From Iamia sp. SCSIO 61187 (GTDB taxonomy: Bacteria > Actinomycetota > Acidimicrobiia > Acidimicrobiales > Iamiaceae), in NCBI RefSeq assembly GCF_019443745.1, contig NZ_CP050948.1, positions 4,592,001 to 4,656,000 of the forward strand: 64,000 bases of DNA, written 5' to 3'. Shown piece by piece: positions 48,843 to 57,802 of the stretch. Under the pieces are notes generated by a model, which saw nothing but the letters and a program-made list of their open reading frames with translations, was not told where the DNA came from and ran no database searches. The position numbers and the translations under genes were made by a program. Position 1 is the first letter of the stretch. Each line of letters opens with the position of its first letter.

Positions 48843-50822
48843 GTGCCCGAGCGTCGGCCCCTGGTCGCCACCTACCGGATCCAGCTGACGCCCGAGGGCA
48901 TGGACCTGCACCGGGTCCGCCAGCTGGTCCCCTACCTGCGCGACCTCGGCGTCTCGCACGTCTACCTGTCGCCGGTCCTCACCGCCCGCACCGGCTCGTC
49001 CCACGGCTACGACCAGGTCGACCCCACCACCGTGTCGGCCTCGCTGGGCGGCGAGGACGCCCTGCGGGCGCTGGCCGAGGAGATCGGCGTCATCCTCGAC
49101 ATCGTCCCCAACCACATGGGCACCGGCGACGAGAACCGCTGGTGGACCGACGAGCGCCTGCGGGAGCAGTTCTTCGACCTCGACCCCGAGACCGGGCGGT
49201 GGCGCCGGTTCTTCGACGTCGACGAGCTCGCCGCCCTCCGCCAGGAGGACCCCGAGGTCTTCTCCGTGACCCACGAGACCCCGATGCGGCTCGTGCGCGA
49301 GGGGGTCGTCGACGGGCTGCGGGTCGACCACCCCGACGGCCTGGCCGACCCCGCCGGCTACCTCCGCCGGCTGGCCGAGGGCACCGGCGGCACCGACGTC
49401 TGGGTCGAGAAGATCCTCCACGTGGGCGAGGCCCTGCGGCCCTGGCCGGTCTCGGGCACCGTGGGCTACGAGGTCCTCAACGACATCACCGCCCTGTTCG
49501 TCGACCCCGCCGGCGAGCCCGCCCTCACCGCGCTGTGGGTCTCGCTCTCGGGCGACGACCGGCCCTTCGCCGACCACGCCGCCGAGGCGATGGCCGAGCA
49601 GGCCGCCACCACGTTCCGCCCCGAGGTCGAGCGCCTGGCGCGGACGGTGGCGGCGTCGGGGCTCGACCTGGGCGACGACCCGGTCGCCACCCTGACGCGA
49701 GCCGTGGCCACCTTCCCCGTGTACCGCAGCTACGTCGTCCCCGAGCGCGACGAGGTCGACGACGCCGACCGGGCCGTCGCCGAGGAGGCCGACATGCCCG
49801 TCGCCCTGCTCGACGTCTTGACCCTCGACGAGCGGGGCCACGACGAGGTCGTCACCCGCTTCCAGCAGACCACCCCGGCGGTCACCGCCAAGGGGGTCGA
49901 GGACACCGCCTTCTACCGCTACCTCCGGCTGCTGGCCCTCAACGAGGTCGGCGGCGATCCCGGCCGCTTCGGCCTGGACGTCGCCGCCTTCCACCGGGCG
50001 AACCAGGCCCGGGCCCGGTCGTGGCCGCGGAACCTGGTGATCTCCTCGACGCACGACACCAAGCGGTCGGCCGACGTGCGGGCCCGGTTGGGGCTCCTCG
50101 CCACCCACGCCGACGAGTGGGCCACCCTGGTCGCCGGGTGGCGCCGGGTCACCGCCGACCTCGTGGTCGGCGGCGCCCCCGACGGCGTCGAGCAGGCCCT
50201 GATCTTCCAGACACTGCTGGGGGCGTGGCCCCTGTCCGCCGAGCGGTTGGAGCAGTACCTCACCAAGGCCCTCCGGGAGGCCAAGCGGACCACGACGTGG
50301 GTCGAGCCCGACGAGTCGTGGGAGGCGCGGGTGCAGTCCTACGCCCGGGCCCTGCTCGACCACGAGGGCTTCCTCGCGACGTTCCTCCCGTTCCAGGCGC
50401 GCATCGCCGCCGAGGGCGCGGCGGTCGCCCTCGCCCAGGTGCTGCTCAAGGTGACCGTGCCCGGCGTGCCCGACATCTACCAGGGCGACGAGCTCGAGGA
50501 CCTGTCTCTGGTCGACCCGGACAACCGCCGCCCGGTCGACTGGGACGCCCGGCGGGCCGCCCTGGCCGCCGCCGACCCACCGCCGAAGCTGGTCCTGATC
50601 CGCGCCGGCCTCGCCCTCCGCGCCCGACGCCCGGACGCCTTCGCCGGCGCCTACCGGCCGATCGACGCCGGCCCCGACGTGTGCGCCTTCACCCGCGGCG
50701 CCGACGAGGTCCTCGTCGTCGTCCCCCTCCGCCCCGGCGCCGACACCGCGCCGGTCGACGTCCCGGGCGAGTGGCAGGACGTCTTCGTCGCCGACGGCAT
50801 CGCCCTCCGCGAGCGCTCCTGA
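48843..50822 (+). CDS. treY: Malto-oligosyltrehalose synthase (compact form)
   Basis: A 659-residue GH13_26 enzyme that isomerises the terminal maltose of a glucan chain to a trehalose unit. Start VATYRIQLTPEGMDLHRVRQLVPYLRDLGVSHVYLSPVLTARTGSSHGYD is typical. Catalytic residues: Asp162 in DGLRVDHPDGLADP, Glu189 in WVEKIL and Asp405 in SSTHDTKRSADVRARL. It is shorter than the usual 700-830 residues because the region between NHMGTGDENRWW and VDGLRVDH is only about 60 residues. GTG lies 4 bp after aspS, so the two are probably co-transcribed. It completes the TreYZ route although separated from treZ by two genes. Confidence 0.95.
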   Translation: MPERRPLVATYRIQLTPEGMDLHRVRQLVPYLRDLGVSHVYLSPVLTARTGSSHGYDQVDPTTVSASLGGEDALRALAEEIGVILDIVPNHMGTGDENRWWTDERLREQFFDLDPETGRWRRFFDVDELAALRQEDPEVFSVTHETPMRLVREGVVDGLRVDHPDGLADPAGYLRRLAEGTGGTDVWVEKILHVGEALRPWPVSGTVGYEVLNDITALFVDPAGEPALTALWVSLSGDDRPFADHAAEAMAEQAATTFRPEVERLARTVAASGLDLGDDPVATLTRAVATFPVYRSYVVPERDEVDDADRAVAEEADMPVALLDVLTLDERGHDEVVTRFQQTTPAVTAKGVEDTAFYRYLRLLALNEVGGDPGRFGLDVAAFHRANQARARSWPRNLVISSTHDTKRSADVRARLGLLATHADEWATLVAGWRRVTADLVVGGAPDGVEQALIFQTLLGAWPLSAERLEQYLTKALREAKRTTTWVEPDESWEARVQSYARALLDHEGFLATFLPFQARIAAEGAAVALAQVLLKVTVPGVPDIYQGDELEDLSLVDPDNRRPVDWDARRAALAAADPPPKLVLIRAGLALRARRPDAFAGAYRPIDAGPDVCAFTRGADEVLVVVPLRPGADTAPVDVPGEWQDVFVADGIALRERS

Positions 50823-50828
50823 CGCGAC

Positions 50829-50871
50829 CCTTGTCCGGAAGTCCCCCTCCTCGGCAGGGTTCCGGACAAGG
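50829..50871 (+). terminator. Hairpin after treY
   Basis: CCTTGTCCGGAA and TTCCGGACAAGG, perfect 12-bp arms with a 19-nt loop that itself contains CCCT/AGGG. It starts 6 bp after the treY stop and ends 29 bp before the LigD-type start. Likely the end of the aspS-treY transcript; the nested form also resembles the repeats at 12446. Confidence 0.65.
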
Positions 50872-50900
50872 TTGGGCGAGGCGTGGGTAGCGTCGGCCCC

Positions 50901-51833
50901 GTGGCGACGACGTACGAGGTCGGCGGCCGGACGATCGAGATCACCCACCCCGACCGCGTCCTGTTCCCCGACGACGGCCTCACCAAGGCGGACCTGGCCG
51001 AGTACCACCACCGGGTGGCGCCGACCCTCCTCCGCCACCTCGCCGACCGTCCGCTGATGCTGCAGCGGTTCCCGGAGGGCATCGACGGCACCGGCTTCTA
51101 CCAGAAGGAGGCGGGGCGGGGCGTGCCCTCCTGGGTGCGCACGGTCGAGGCCCGCAAGGAGGGCGGGACCGTCAACCACCCGGTCGTCGACGACGAGGCC
51201 GCCCTGCTGGCGCTCACCAACCTGGGCACCATCTCGTTCCACCGCTGGCCCAGCCGGGCCGACGACCTGGAGCACCCCGACCTGCTGCTCGTCGACCTCG
51301 ACCCGTCCGACGACGACTTCGACGGGGTGCGCCGGGCCGCCCGCTGGACCCGGGACGTGCTCGACGAGCTCGACCTGGCGTCGTACCTGCAGGTCACCGG
51401 CTCACGGGGGATCCACGTGGTGACCCCGGTCGACCGGGCGGCACCCACCGAGGCGGCCGCCGCCTTCGCCCAGCACGTGGCCCGCCTCCTCGCCCTGCGC
51501 CACCCCGACGCGCTCACCGACGCCGGCCGCAAGGCCAAGCGTCGAGGCCGTCTCTACGTCGACGTGGCCCGCAACGGGTGGGCCCAGACGGCGGTGACGC
51601 CGTACTCGGTCCGCCCCCGCCGGGGTGCGCCCGTCGCCACCCCCATCACGTGGGACGAGCTCGAGGACCCCGACCTCCGCCCCGACGGGTTCACCACCGC
51701 CACCGTGCCCGACCGGCTGGCCGCCGGCGACGATCCGTGGGCCGGCATGGGTCGTCGCGCCCGCTCGCTCCAGAGCCGGTGGCAGCGGCTCGAGGGCCTG
51801 GTCGCCGAGGCCGAGGCCTCCGCCTCGGCCTGA
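50901..51833 (+). CDS. LigD polymerase-domain protein, second copy
   Basis: A 310-residue stand-alone LigD_pol/PrimPol protein: RTIEITHPDRVLFPDDGLTKADLAEYHHRVAP, LMLQRFPEGIDGTGFYQKEAGRGVPSWV, LLLVDLDPSDDDFDGVRRAAR with the catalytic DxD, YLQVTGSRGIHVVTPVDR, and ITWDELEDPDLRPDGFT. It lacks ligase and nuclease domains. Only moderately like the copy at 13277, so they are separate paralogues rather than a recent duplication. GTG 50901 is preferred over GTG 50883 because TAGCGT ends 7 nt before it. Probable role in end processing with Ku, which is not in the window. Confidence 0.88.
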   Translation: MATTYEVGGRTIEITHPDRVLFPDDGLTKADLAEYHHRVAPTLLRHLADRPLMLQRFPEGIDGTGFYQKEAGRGVPSWVRTVEARKEGGTVNHPVVDDEAALLALTNLGTISFHRWPSRADDLEHPDLLLVDLDPSDDDFDGVRRAARWTRDVLDELDLASYLQVTGSRGIHVVTPVDRAAPTEAAAAFAQHVARLLALRHPDALTDAGRKAKRRGRLYVDVARNGWAQTAVTPYSVRPRRGAPVATPITWDELEDPDLRPDGFTTATVPDRLAAGDDPWAGMGRRARSLQSRWQRLEGLVAEAEASASA

Positions 51834-51849
51834 CCGGCTTGCGAGCGGT

Positions 51850-51941
51850 ATCACCCCTCCGGGTGTGGCGACCCGGGGCAGGTGTGATCCACGATGCACG
51901 AAGGTGGGGCTCGGGGGTGATGGGGCCCGCGAGCCCCACCT
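51850..51941. terminator. Two adjacent hairpins between convergent genes
   Basis: The first has CCGGGT/ACCCGG (51859-51876) with ATCAC/GTGAT outside. The second has perfect 12-bp arms AGGTGGGGCTCG (51902-51913) and CGAGCCCCACCT (51930-51941). They fill the 130 bp between the LigD-type and hypothetical gene stops and probably end transcription from both sides. Confidence 0.7.
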
Positions 51942-51963
51942 CGTCCGAGCCCACCTGCTCGGG

Positions 51964-52314
51964 CTACCCGCTGGTGGCGTCGAGGTGCTGGAGCAGGTCG
52001 TGGGCGGCCAGCTCGACCTCCTTGTGCCGCCACTCCGACGCCCGGTACACGCAGGCGATGAGCGCCGTGCGGTGGACCCGCCGGAAGTCGCCGGCCACGA
52101 AGGCGTAGCGGGCCTTGGTCTCGTCGCCGGCCCCCTCGGTGAGCCCGAGGTGCCAGCGGGCGTAGTCCTCCCAGCCGTGCCGCTCGAGGTAGGCGTTCTG
52201 GGCGGCGGCGTCGGGCTGCACGTCGCCCCAGTCGCTGTCGAGCACGTACTGTCGGGCGTCGATGAGCGACCGCACGTGGGCCACGGCGTCGGGGTTCACG
52301 GAGTACGTCGCCAT
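51964..52314 (-). CDS. Conserved hypothetical protein, about 115 residues
   Basis: A 116-residue protein beginning MATYSVNPDAVAHVRSLIDARQYVLDSDWGDVQP, then HGWEDYARWHLGLTEGAGDETKARYAFVAGDFRRVHRTALIACVYRASEWRHKEVELAAHDLL. It is rich in Trp, Tyr, Arg and His, soluble, probably all-helical, and looks strongly conserved, like a family of short actinobacterial proteins of unknown function. GACGAT lies 6 nt before the ATG. Divergent from the epimerase gene by 32 bp. Confidence 0.75.
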   Translation of the reverse strand: MATYSVNPDAVAHVRSLIDARQYVLDSDWGDVQPDAAAQNAYLERHGWEDYARWHLGLTEGAGDETKARYAFVAGDFRRVHRTALIACVYRASEWRHKEVELAAHDLLQHLDATSG

Positions 52315-52346
52315 GCCCCGATCGTCCCACGCCTACGGTGGCGGCG

Positions 52347-53414
52347 GTGGGGAGCACGCGCCCGGGACGAGGGCCCCGTCCGACGGCCGAGAGGCGACGC
52401 GTGCTGGTGACCGGGGGCGGCGGGTTCGTCGGGTCCTTCGCCGTGCCCGCCCTGCTGGAGGCCGGGCACGACGTCCGCCTCCTCGTGCGCAGCCCGGAGC
52501 GGGCGCTCGGCGTCCTGGCCCGGCGGGGCGTGGGCGAGGCCGACGTGGAGCTGGTCGTGGGGGACATGGTCGACGCCGATGTCGTCGGCCCCGCCGCCGT
52601 CGGCTGCGACGCCACGATCCACGCCGCCGCCGCCATCGGGATGACCGGTCACGACGGCACCTCGGTGCTGGACGTCAACACCCGCGGCGCCCGCACCGTC
52701 GTGGACGCCGCCCTGGCCGCCGGGCACGACCCGGTCGTGCACGTGTCGAGCGTGGCCGTGTTCGTCCCGCCGGTCGAGCCGGTGATCGGGCCCGGCTCGA
52801 CGCTGGCCTCGCCCCGCACGGACTACGGCCGCTCGAAGGTCGTGACCGAGCAGGAGCTGCGGGCCCGCCAGGACGCCGGCGACCCGATCACGATCGTCTA
52901 CCCCGGCGGGGTGATCGGACGGGACCAGCCCCACCTCGACGCGACCCTCGAGGGCCTCGTCGCCGCCCGCACCCAGGGCTGGCCCCGCACCCGCGGCGGG
53001 GTCGCCCTCGTCGACGTGCGGGACCTGGCCGACGCCCTCGTCGCCTGCCTGGCCCCCGGGGCCGGGCCCCGGCGGCTCGTGCTCGGTGGCCACTTCCTCC
53101 GGTGGGCCGAGCTGGGCGCGCTGGTCGACGACATCACCGGCGTCCGGGCCTGGCGGGCCCCGCTGCCCAAGCCCGTCCTGATGGCCGTGGCCACCCTCCT
53201 CGACGGCGTCCGCCGCGTCCGGCCCCTCTCGTACCCGCTGACCCGCGACGCGGCCGAGATCATGACGACGATGGTCGCCACCGACGACCGGGCCACTCTG
53301 GACGCGCTGGGCATCGAGCTGCGCCCGGTGCGCGAGTCGCTGGACGAGACCCTGCGGTGGCTGGCCGAGGCCGGCCACCTCCCGGCCCGGAGCGCCGGCC
53401 GCCTCGCCCCCTGA
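52347..53414 (+). CDS. NAD-dependent epimerase/dehydratase family protein
   Basis: A 355-residue extended SDR with VLVTGGGGFVGSFAVPALLEAG, DATIHAAAAIGM, VHVSSVAVFVPP and YGRSK (YxxxK). The C-terminal half (GGHFLRWAELGALVDDITG) resembles 3-beta-HSD or dihydroflavonol-reductase-like atypical SDRs; the substrate is unknown. Two in-frame GTG codons exist at 52338 and 52347; the second has TACGGT 7 nt upstream and is preferred. A basic 15-residue lead precedes the Rossmann fold. Confidence 0.83.
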   Translation: MGSTRPGRGPRPTAERRRVLVTGGGGFVGSFAVPALLEAGHDVRLLVRSPERALGVLARRGVGEADVELVVGDMVDADVVGPAAVGCDATIHAAAAIGMTGHDGTSVLDVNTRGARTVVDAALAAGHDPVVHVSSVAVFVPPVEPVIGPGSTLASPRTDYGRSKVVTEQELRARQDAGDPITIVYPGGVIGRDQPHLDATLEGLVAARTQGWPRTRGGVALVDVRDLADALVACLAPGAGPRRLVLGGHFLRWAELGALVDDITGVRAWRAPLPKPVLMAVATLLDGVRRVRPLSYPLTRDAAEIMTTMVATDDRATLDALGIELRPVRESLDETLRWLAEAGHLPARSAGRLAP

Positions 53415-53459
53415 GCGCGCCGGGCTGCTCACCCCCCGCACGCCGGAGGACGCGGGCGG

Positions 53460-54995
53460 TCAGGCGACCGGTTCGAGGAGGACCACGACGATGGCGGAGC
53501 GCGGGGCGCGCCAGCGGGCCACCTCCCGGTGGGTGGCGGGCCGGCCGGCGACGCCGTCGACGACCAGGTGCGGCAGGCGGTCGAGCTCGAGGCGGTGGGC
53601 GTCGGCCACGAGCCAGATCCGCCCGGCCCGGCGGGCCTCGTTCCACCGCACGGTCCCGGGCGTCTCGTCGGGCTCGAACCGGCGCACCGGCCCCAGCGGG
53701 CGGTCGGACGGGAGGAGCTGGGGCGGGGCGGCCGGATCGACGTCGCGCCAGGCCGCCTCGAAGGGCGGCCGGGTGGTGTACTCCCGCGAGAGGAGGATGG
53801 TGTCCCCGGGCCGCAGCCCGGCGGCGACCCGGCGGGCGGCGACGGTCCACCCGTCGAGGGGCCGGTCGTGCAGGGCGACCTGGCCAGCGGCCAGGGCGAC
53901 CACGACCGCCGCAGCGCCGACGACCCGGGCCGCCGACCACCGCGGTCGGGCGCCGACGGTCCGCGCCAGGGCGGCCGCCATGAGCAGGGCCAGGCCGGCC
54001 ACCGAGCCGACGACGTAGCGGGGCACGAGCGACGGCCGGACGACCGACAGCAGGGCGATGAGCACCAGCGGCCCCACCCCCCACAGCACCGGCACGAGCG
54101 CCCGGGCCCGGGCGAGGGGCGCGACCGCCCGGCGGCTGCTGACGACGGCCACGACGACGCCGACCAGCACGACCCCGACCAGCACCGCCGCCACCCCGTC
54201 CCACCCGCTGGTGAGGCGGCCGGTCACGAACCACACCTGGTCGAGGCTCAAGGGGTCGACCCAGTTGCCCACGTCGTCCGAGGCGGTGCGGGCCAGCCAC
54301 GCGGTGAGGGCGACGGCGAGGCCCACGCCCCGGAGCGCCCGCAGGGCCGTCGCCCGGTCGACGCGGCCGACGAGCACGGCACCCAGCTGCGGGACCAGCT
54401 GCAGGACCGCCAAGCCGTGGAACAGGGGCAGGGCGACGGCGATGGCGGTGTGGGCCCACCACCACCGCCGGGCCCGCCCCCGCCCGTCGGCCAGGCCGTG
54501 GTCGACGGCCAGCCACGAGAGGGCGACGAGGAGCATGACGAACGCGTACGACCGGGCCTCGCGCGCCTGGGCGAACCACAGGGGCGAGAGCGCCATGAGG
54601 ACGCCGGCGAGGGCCGCCTCGCGGGCGCCGGCGAGGCGGCGGGCCACGGCGACGGTGACGGCGACGGCGGCCACGGCGGCGATGACCGACAGGCTCCGCA
54701 TCCACCAGATCGACTCCGACACCGCCATCCACGGTCGCAGCAGGAGGTAGTAGGCGGCCATGGTGTAGCTGGTGCCGGGCAGCGTGTCGCGCAGCTGGTG
54801 GATGGCGCCGAGGGAGTAGGCCTCGTCCAGCCACAGGCCCCGGTGCCCGAGCCGGAACCAGGCCGTCGCCGCACCGACGACCATGCCGGGAGCGGCGAGC
54901 CGCCACCAGGGCGCGGCCGACGCCGGCGGCGAGGCGGGCGGCGGCGGGTCCGCCCGTGGCGGAGGGGGCGGTGACCCGAGGTCGGTCGAGGTCAA
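53460..54995 (-). CDS. Membrane glycosyltransferase family 39-like protein
   Basis: A 511-residue polytopic membrane protein with about 10-12 helices. A proline-rich cytosolic N-terminus is followed by GHRGLWLDEAYSLGAI, where the LDEA acidic motif in the first loop is the mark of GT-C enzymes (ArnT/PMT/GT39), and later LWFAQAREARSYAFVMLL. It ends in a soluble C-terminal domain from about residue 390. It probably transfers a sugar from a polyprenyl-phosphate donor outside the membrane. TTG start with GGGAGG ten bases upstream. Convergent with the epimerase gene, divergent from the amidotransferase gene. Confidence 0.82.
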   Translation of the reverse strand: MTSTDLGSPPPPPRADPPPPASPPASAAPWWRLAAPGMVVGAATAWFRLGHRGLWLDEAYSLGAIHQLRDTLPGTSYTMAAYYLLLRPWMAVSESIWWMRSLSVIAAVAAVAVTVAVARRLAGAREAALAGVLMALSPLWFAQAREARSYAFVMLLVALSWLAVDHGLADGRGRARRWWWAHTAIAVALPLFHGLAVLQLVPQLGAVLVGRVDRATALRALRGVGLAVALTAWLARTASDDVGNWVDPLSLDQVWFVTGRLTSGWDGVAAVLVGVVLVGVVVAVVSSRRAVAPLARARALVPVLWGVGPLVLIALLSVVRPSLVPRYVVGSVAGLALLMAAALARTVGARPRWSAARVVGAAAVVVALAAGQVALHDRPLDGWTVAARRVAAGLRPGDTILLSREYTTRPPFEAAWRDVDPAAPPQLLPSDRPLGPVRRFEPDETPGTVRWNEARRAGRIWLVADAHRLELDRLPHLVVDGVAGRPATHREVARWRAPRSAIVVVLLEPVA

Positions 54996-55075
54996 GCTGT
55001 GGTCCTCCCAGGCGGACGCTCCACGGTAGCGACGACGCCGTGGCGCCCCGGTCCGGCCCCTCTAACCTCGGCGGC

Positions 55076-55828
55076 GTGTCGCCGACGTCGTCGTCAACGC
55101 CCGCACCGCTCCGGGTCGGCCTCGTGCTCCTCGGGTCGCCGCCGCCGGGCGCCCCGGCCTCCGAGGGCGGGTACCTCGCCATGTTCGAGCGCCTCCTCGC
55201 CCCCCACGGCATCGAGCTGACCGGCCTCGACGCCACCGCCGGACCGCTCGACGTCGACCCCGGCGACCACGCCGCCTACGTGCTCACCGGCTCGGCCACG
55301 TCGGTCTACGACGACGAGCCGTGGATCGCCCCGGCCGAGGACTTCGTCCGCGCCGTGGTCGATCGCGGCATCCCCGTCGCCGGCATCTGCTTCGGCCACC
55401 AGCTGCTGGCCCAGGCCCTCGGCGGCCGGGTGGAGAGGGCGGGGGCGGGCTGGGGCATGGGCGTCCACGTCTACGACCTCGACGTCGGCGATGCCGCCTG
55501 GGCCGGGGCCGCGCCGCCCACCGGGCTCCGGCTCCAGGCCATGCACCAGGACCAGGTCGTGAGCCTGCCCGAGGGGGCGCGGGTGTGGGCCCGGTCCGAG
55601 CACTGCCCCATCGCCGGGTTCACCGTCGGCGACCGGGTCTGGACCGTGCAGGCCCACCCCGAGTTCGCCGTCGACTACGCCCGCGGCCTGATCGACCGGC
55701 GCCGGGCCGTCGTCGATGCGGCCGTGGCCGACGCCGCCGCCGTCAGCGTCGAGGAGGCCACCGACCACGAGCTGGTGGCGGGCTGGATCGCCCACGTCCT
55801 GCGCGCCGATGCCGTCGCCCGCACCTGA
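55076..55828 (+). CDS. Type 1 glutamine amidotransferase (GMP synthase-like)
   Basis: A 250-residue class I GATase. The nucleophile elbow PVAGICFGHQLLAQALGG has Cys105; QAHPEF gives His194 and Glu196, so the triad is complete. YVLTGSATSVYDDEPWI is the usual earlier strand. Stand-alone members hydrolyse gamma-glutamyl compounds or serve an unknown synthase; no partner synthase is adjacent. GTG 55076 lies 7 nt after TAACCT. It is followed by a strong terminator and then the monooxygenase gene. Confidence 0.88.
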   Translation: MSPTSSSTPAPLRVGLVLLGSPPPGAPASEGGYLAMFERLLAPHGIELTGLDATAGPLDVDPGDHAAYVLTGSATSVYDDEPWIAPAEDFVRAVVDRGIPVAGICFGHQLLAQALGGRVERAGAGWGMGVHVYDLDVGDAAWAGAAPPTGLRLQAMHQDQVVSLPEGARVWARSEHCPIAGFTVGDRVWTVQAHPEFAVDYARGLIDRRRAVVDAAVADAAAVSVEEATDHELVAGWIAHVLRADAVART

Positions 55829-55832
55829 TCGG

Positions 55833-55858
55833 GGCCGCCCTCGACGCCGAGGGCGGCC
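55833..55858 (+). terminator. Terminator after the amidotransferase gene
   Basis: GGCCGCCCTC-GACGCC-GAGGGCGGCC, perfect 10-bp arms, starting 4 bp after the stop codon. Confidence 0.75.
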
Positions 55859-55866
55859 GACGTTGT

Positions 55867-55888
55867 TGCACGCGACGTGCAGTAAGAT
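55867..55888 (+). promoter_or_regulatory. Promoter with palindromic operator of the monooxygenase gene
   Basis: TGCACG-CGA-CGTGCA (55867-55881) ends just before TAAGAT (55883-55888), the best -10 match in the window, and ATG follows after 6 nt. The palindrome fills the spacer region, so a bound regulator would block RNA polymerase. TTGTTG at 55863 is too close to be a normal -35. Confidence 0.6.
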
Positions 55889-55894
55889 CGACCC

Positions 55895-57718
55895 ATGACG
55901 GCCACGGGACCGACGATCGATCGCGAGGCGGTGCTGGCCCGCTACCGGGCCGAGCGCGACAAGCGCCTGCGCGAGGACGGCAACGACCAGTACGTCGAGG
56001 TCACCGGGGCCTTCGCCCACTACGTCGACGACCCCTACGTGCCCCGGACCGAGCGCGACCCGGTCTCGATCACCACGACGGTGGCCCTCATCGGGGGCGG
56101 GTTCTCCGGCCTCGTCACCGGCGCCCGGCTCAAGCAGGCCGGCATCGACGACGTCCGCATCATCGAGAAGGGCGGCGACGTCGGCGGCACGTGGTACTGG
56201 AACCGGTACCCCGGCGCCCAGTGCGACACCCACTCGTTCGTCTACATGCCGCTCCTCGAGGAGACCGGCCACATGCCGACCGAGAAGTACGCCCACGGTC
56301 CCGAGATCCTCGAGCACTGCCAGCGCATCGCCACCCGGTTCGGCCTCTACGACGACGCCCTGCTGCACACCGAGGTGAGGGCCGTCGAGTGGGACGCCGC
56401 CAGCTCGCGCTGGGTCCTGCGCACCGACCGGGGCGACGAGATCCGGGCCCGGTTCGTGGTGATGGGGACCGGGCCCCTGCACCGGCCCAAGCTGCCGGGC
56501 ATCCCCGGCCTGGGCACCTTCGAGGGCCACACCTTCCACACCAGCCGCTGGGACTACGACTACACCGGCGGCGACCACACCGGCGCCCCCATGGATCGGC
56601 TGGCCGACAAGCGGGTCGGGATCATCGGCACCGGCGCCACCTCGGTCCAGTGCGTGCCCCACCTGGCCCGGGCGTGCGGCGAGCTCTTCGTGTTCCAGCG
56701 CACCCCCTCGTCGATCGACGTGCGGTCGAACGAGCCCACCGACCCCGAGTGGTTCGAGCGCGAGGTGCTCGAGCCCGGCTGGCAGGAGCGCTGGCTGGCC
56801 AGCTTCACCGCCGTGCAGACCGGCAACTTCGGACACGAGGACCTGGTGCAGGACGGGTGGACCGACATCTCCCGGCGCATCCGGGACAAGATCCTCGCCG
56901 ACCCCGAGGCGACGTTCACGATCGAGTCGTTCCAGCAGGCCTTCGAGGACTCGGACTTCGAGAAGATGGACGAGATCCGGGCCCGGGTCGACGAGATCGT
57001 GCAGGACCGGGCCACCGCCGACGCCCTCAAGCCGTGGTACCGCCAGCTGTGCAAGCGGCCCTGCTTCCACGACGAGTACCTCGACGCCTTCAACGAGCCC
57101 GGCACCCACCTGATCGACACCGACGGTCGGGGCGTCGAGCGCATCACGCCCCAGGGCGTCGTCGTCGGCGGCGTCGAGCACCCGCTCGACTGCATCATCT
57201 TCGCCTCCGGGTTCGAGGTCGGCACCGACCACGCCCGGCGGGCCGGCTTCGACCCCGTCGGTCGGGACGGTTTGGCCCTGTCGGAGCACTGGGCCGAGGG
57301 CATGCGCACGCTCCACGGGATGCACGTCCACGGCTTCCCGAACCTGTTCGTGCTGCAGGCCGCCCACGGCGCCAACCTGATCTCGAACTACCCCCACAAC
57401 CTCTCCGAGGGGGGCAAGACGATCGCCGCCATCGTCCGCCACGCCGAGGACCACGACCTCACCGAGGTGGAGGCCACCGCCGAGGCCGAGCAGGGGTGGG
57501 TCGACCTGCTCCACGCCTCGGGCCGGGTCTTCGGCGCCGGGTTCCTCGCCGACTGCACGCCCGGCTACTACAACAACGAGGGCCAGCCGGCCGGGCCCAA
57601 CGCCGGCATCGCGTCCGTCGGCTACCCCGACGGCCCGGTGGCGTTCTTCGCCCTCATGGAGCAGTGGCGCACCAGCGGCGACTTCGAGGGCCTCGCCCTC
57701 CGCCGGGACCCGGCCTGA
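55895..57718 (+). CDS. Flavin-containing (Baeyer-Villiger type) monooxygenase
   Basis: A 607-residue class B flavoprotein monooxygenase. FAD motif ALIGGGFSGLVTGARLKQAG near residue 65, VGGTWYWNRYPGAQCDTHS, the fingerprint FEGHTFHTSRWDYDYTG (about 210), and the NADPH motif VGIIGTGATSVQ. A roughly 50-residue N-terminal extension and the overall length match phenylacetone- or steroid-type BVMOs. It inserts oxygen next to a ketone using NADPH and O2. Followed after 84 bp by a quinone-reductase-like gene with its own promoter. Substrate unknown; the promoter palindrome suggests inducible control. Confidence 0.93.
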   Translation: MTATGPTIDREAVLARYRAERDKRLREDGNDQYVEVTGAFAHYVDDPYVPRTERDPVSITTTVALIGGGFSGLVTGARLKQAGIDDVRIIEKGGDVGGTWYWNRYPGAQCDTHSFVYMPLLEETGHMPTEKYAHGPEILEHCQRIATRFGLYDDALLHTEVRAVEWDAASSRWVLRTDRGDEIRARFVVMGTGPLHRPKLPGIPGLGTFEGHTFHTSRWDYDYTGGDHTGAPMDRLADKRVGIIGTGATSVQCVPHLARACGELFVFQRTPSSIDVRSNEPTDPEWFEREVLEPGWQERWLASFTAVQTGNFGHEDLVQDGWTDISRRIRDKILADPEATFTIESFQQAFEDSDFEKMDEIRARVDEIVQDRATADALKPWYRQLCKRPCFHDEYLDAFNEPGTHLIDTDGRGVERITPQGVVVGGVEHPLDCIIFASGFEVGTDHARRAGFDPVGRDGLALSEHWAEGMRTLHGMHVHGFPNLFVLQAAHGANLISNYPHNLSEGGKTIAAIVRHAEDHDLTEVEATAEAEQGWVDLLHASGRVFGAGFLADCTPGYYNNEGQPAGPNAGIASVGYPDGPVAFFALMEQWRTSGDFEGLALRRDPA

Positions 57719-57723
57719 GCCGT

Positions 57724-57767
57724 CCGGGGACGACGGCGGGCGCCCGGGCGCCCGGATCCGTCCCCGG
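57724..57767 (+). terminator. Terminator with inner tandem palindrome
   Basis: CCGGGGACG and CGTCCCCGG (9 bp) enclose GGGCGCCC twice in direct order (57738-57753). It lies 5 bp after the monooxygenase stop and just above the -10 of the next gene (TAGGTT 57790-57795). Confidence 0.65.
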
Positions 57768-57802
57768 TACGCCCGGTCGGCGGTCTGGCTAGGTTCTCCG
57801 CG

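Noticed and set aside
44456-48871. A 1471-residue open frame on the minus strand opposite glgX and aspS
   Set aside because: It is antisense to genes with complete family motifs, is rich in Gly, Val and Asp without domain pattern, and is a shadow of third-position GC bias.
48843-50822. treY as a truncated pseudogene because it is shorter than usual
   Set aside because: The frame is intact, all three catalytic acidic residues are present and both termini match the family; the shortening is one internal region.
48786-51275. An 829-residue minus-strand open frame opposite treY and the LigD-type gene
   Set aside because: No domain or signal resemblance; antisense to well-supported genes.
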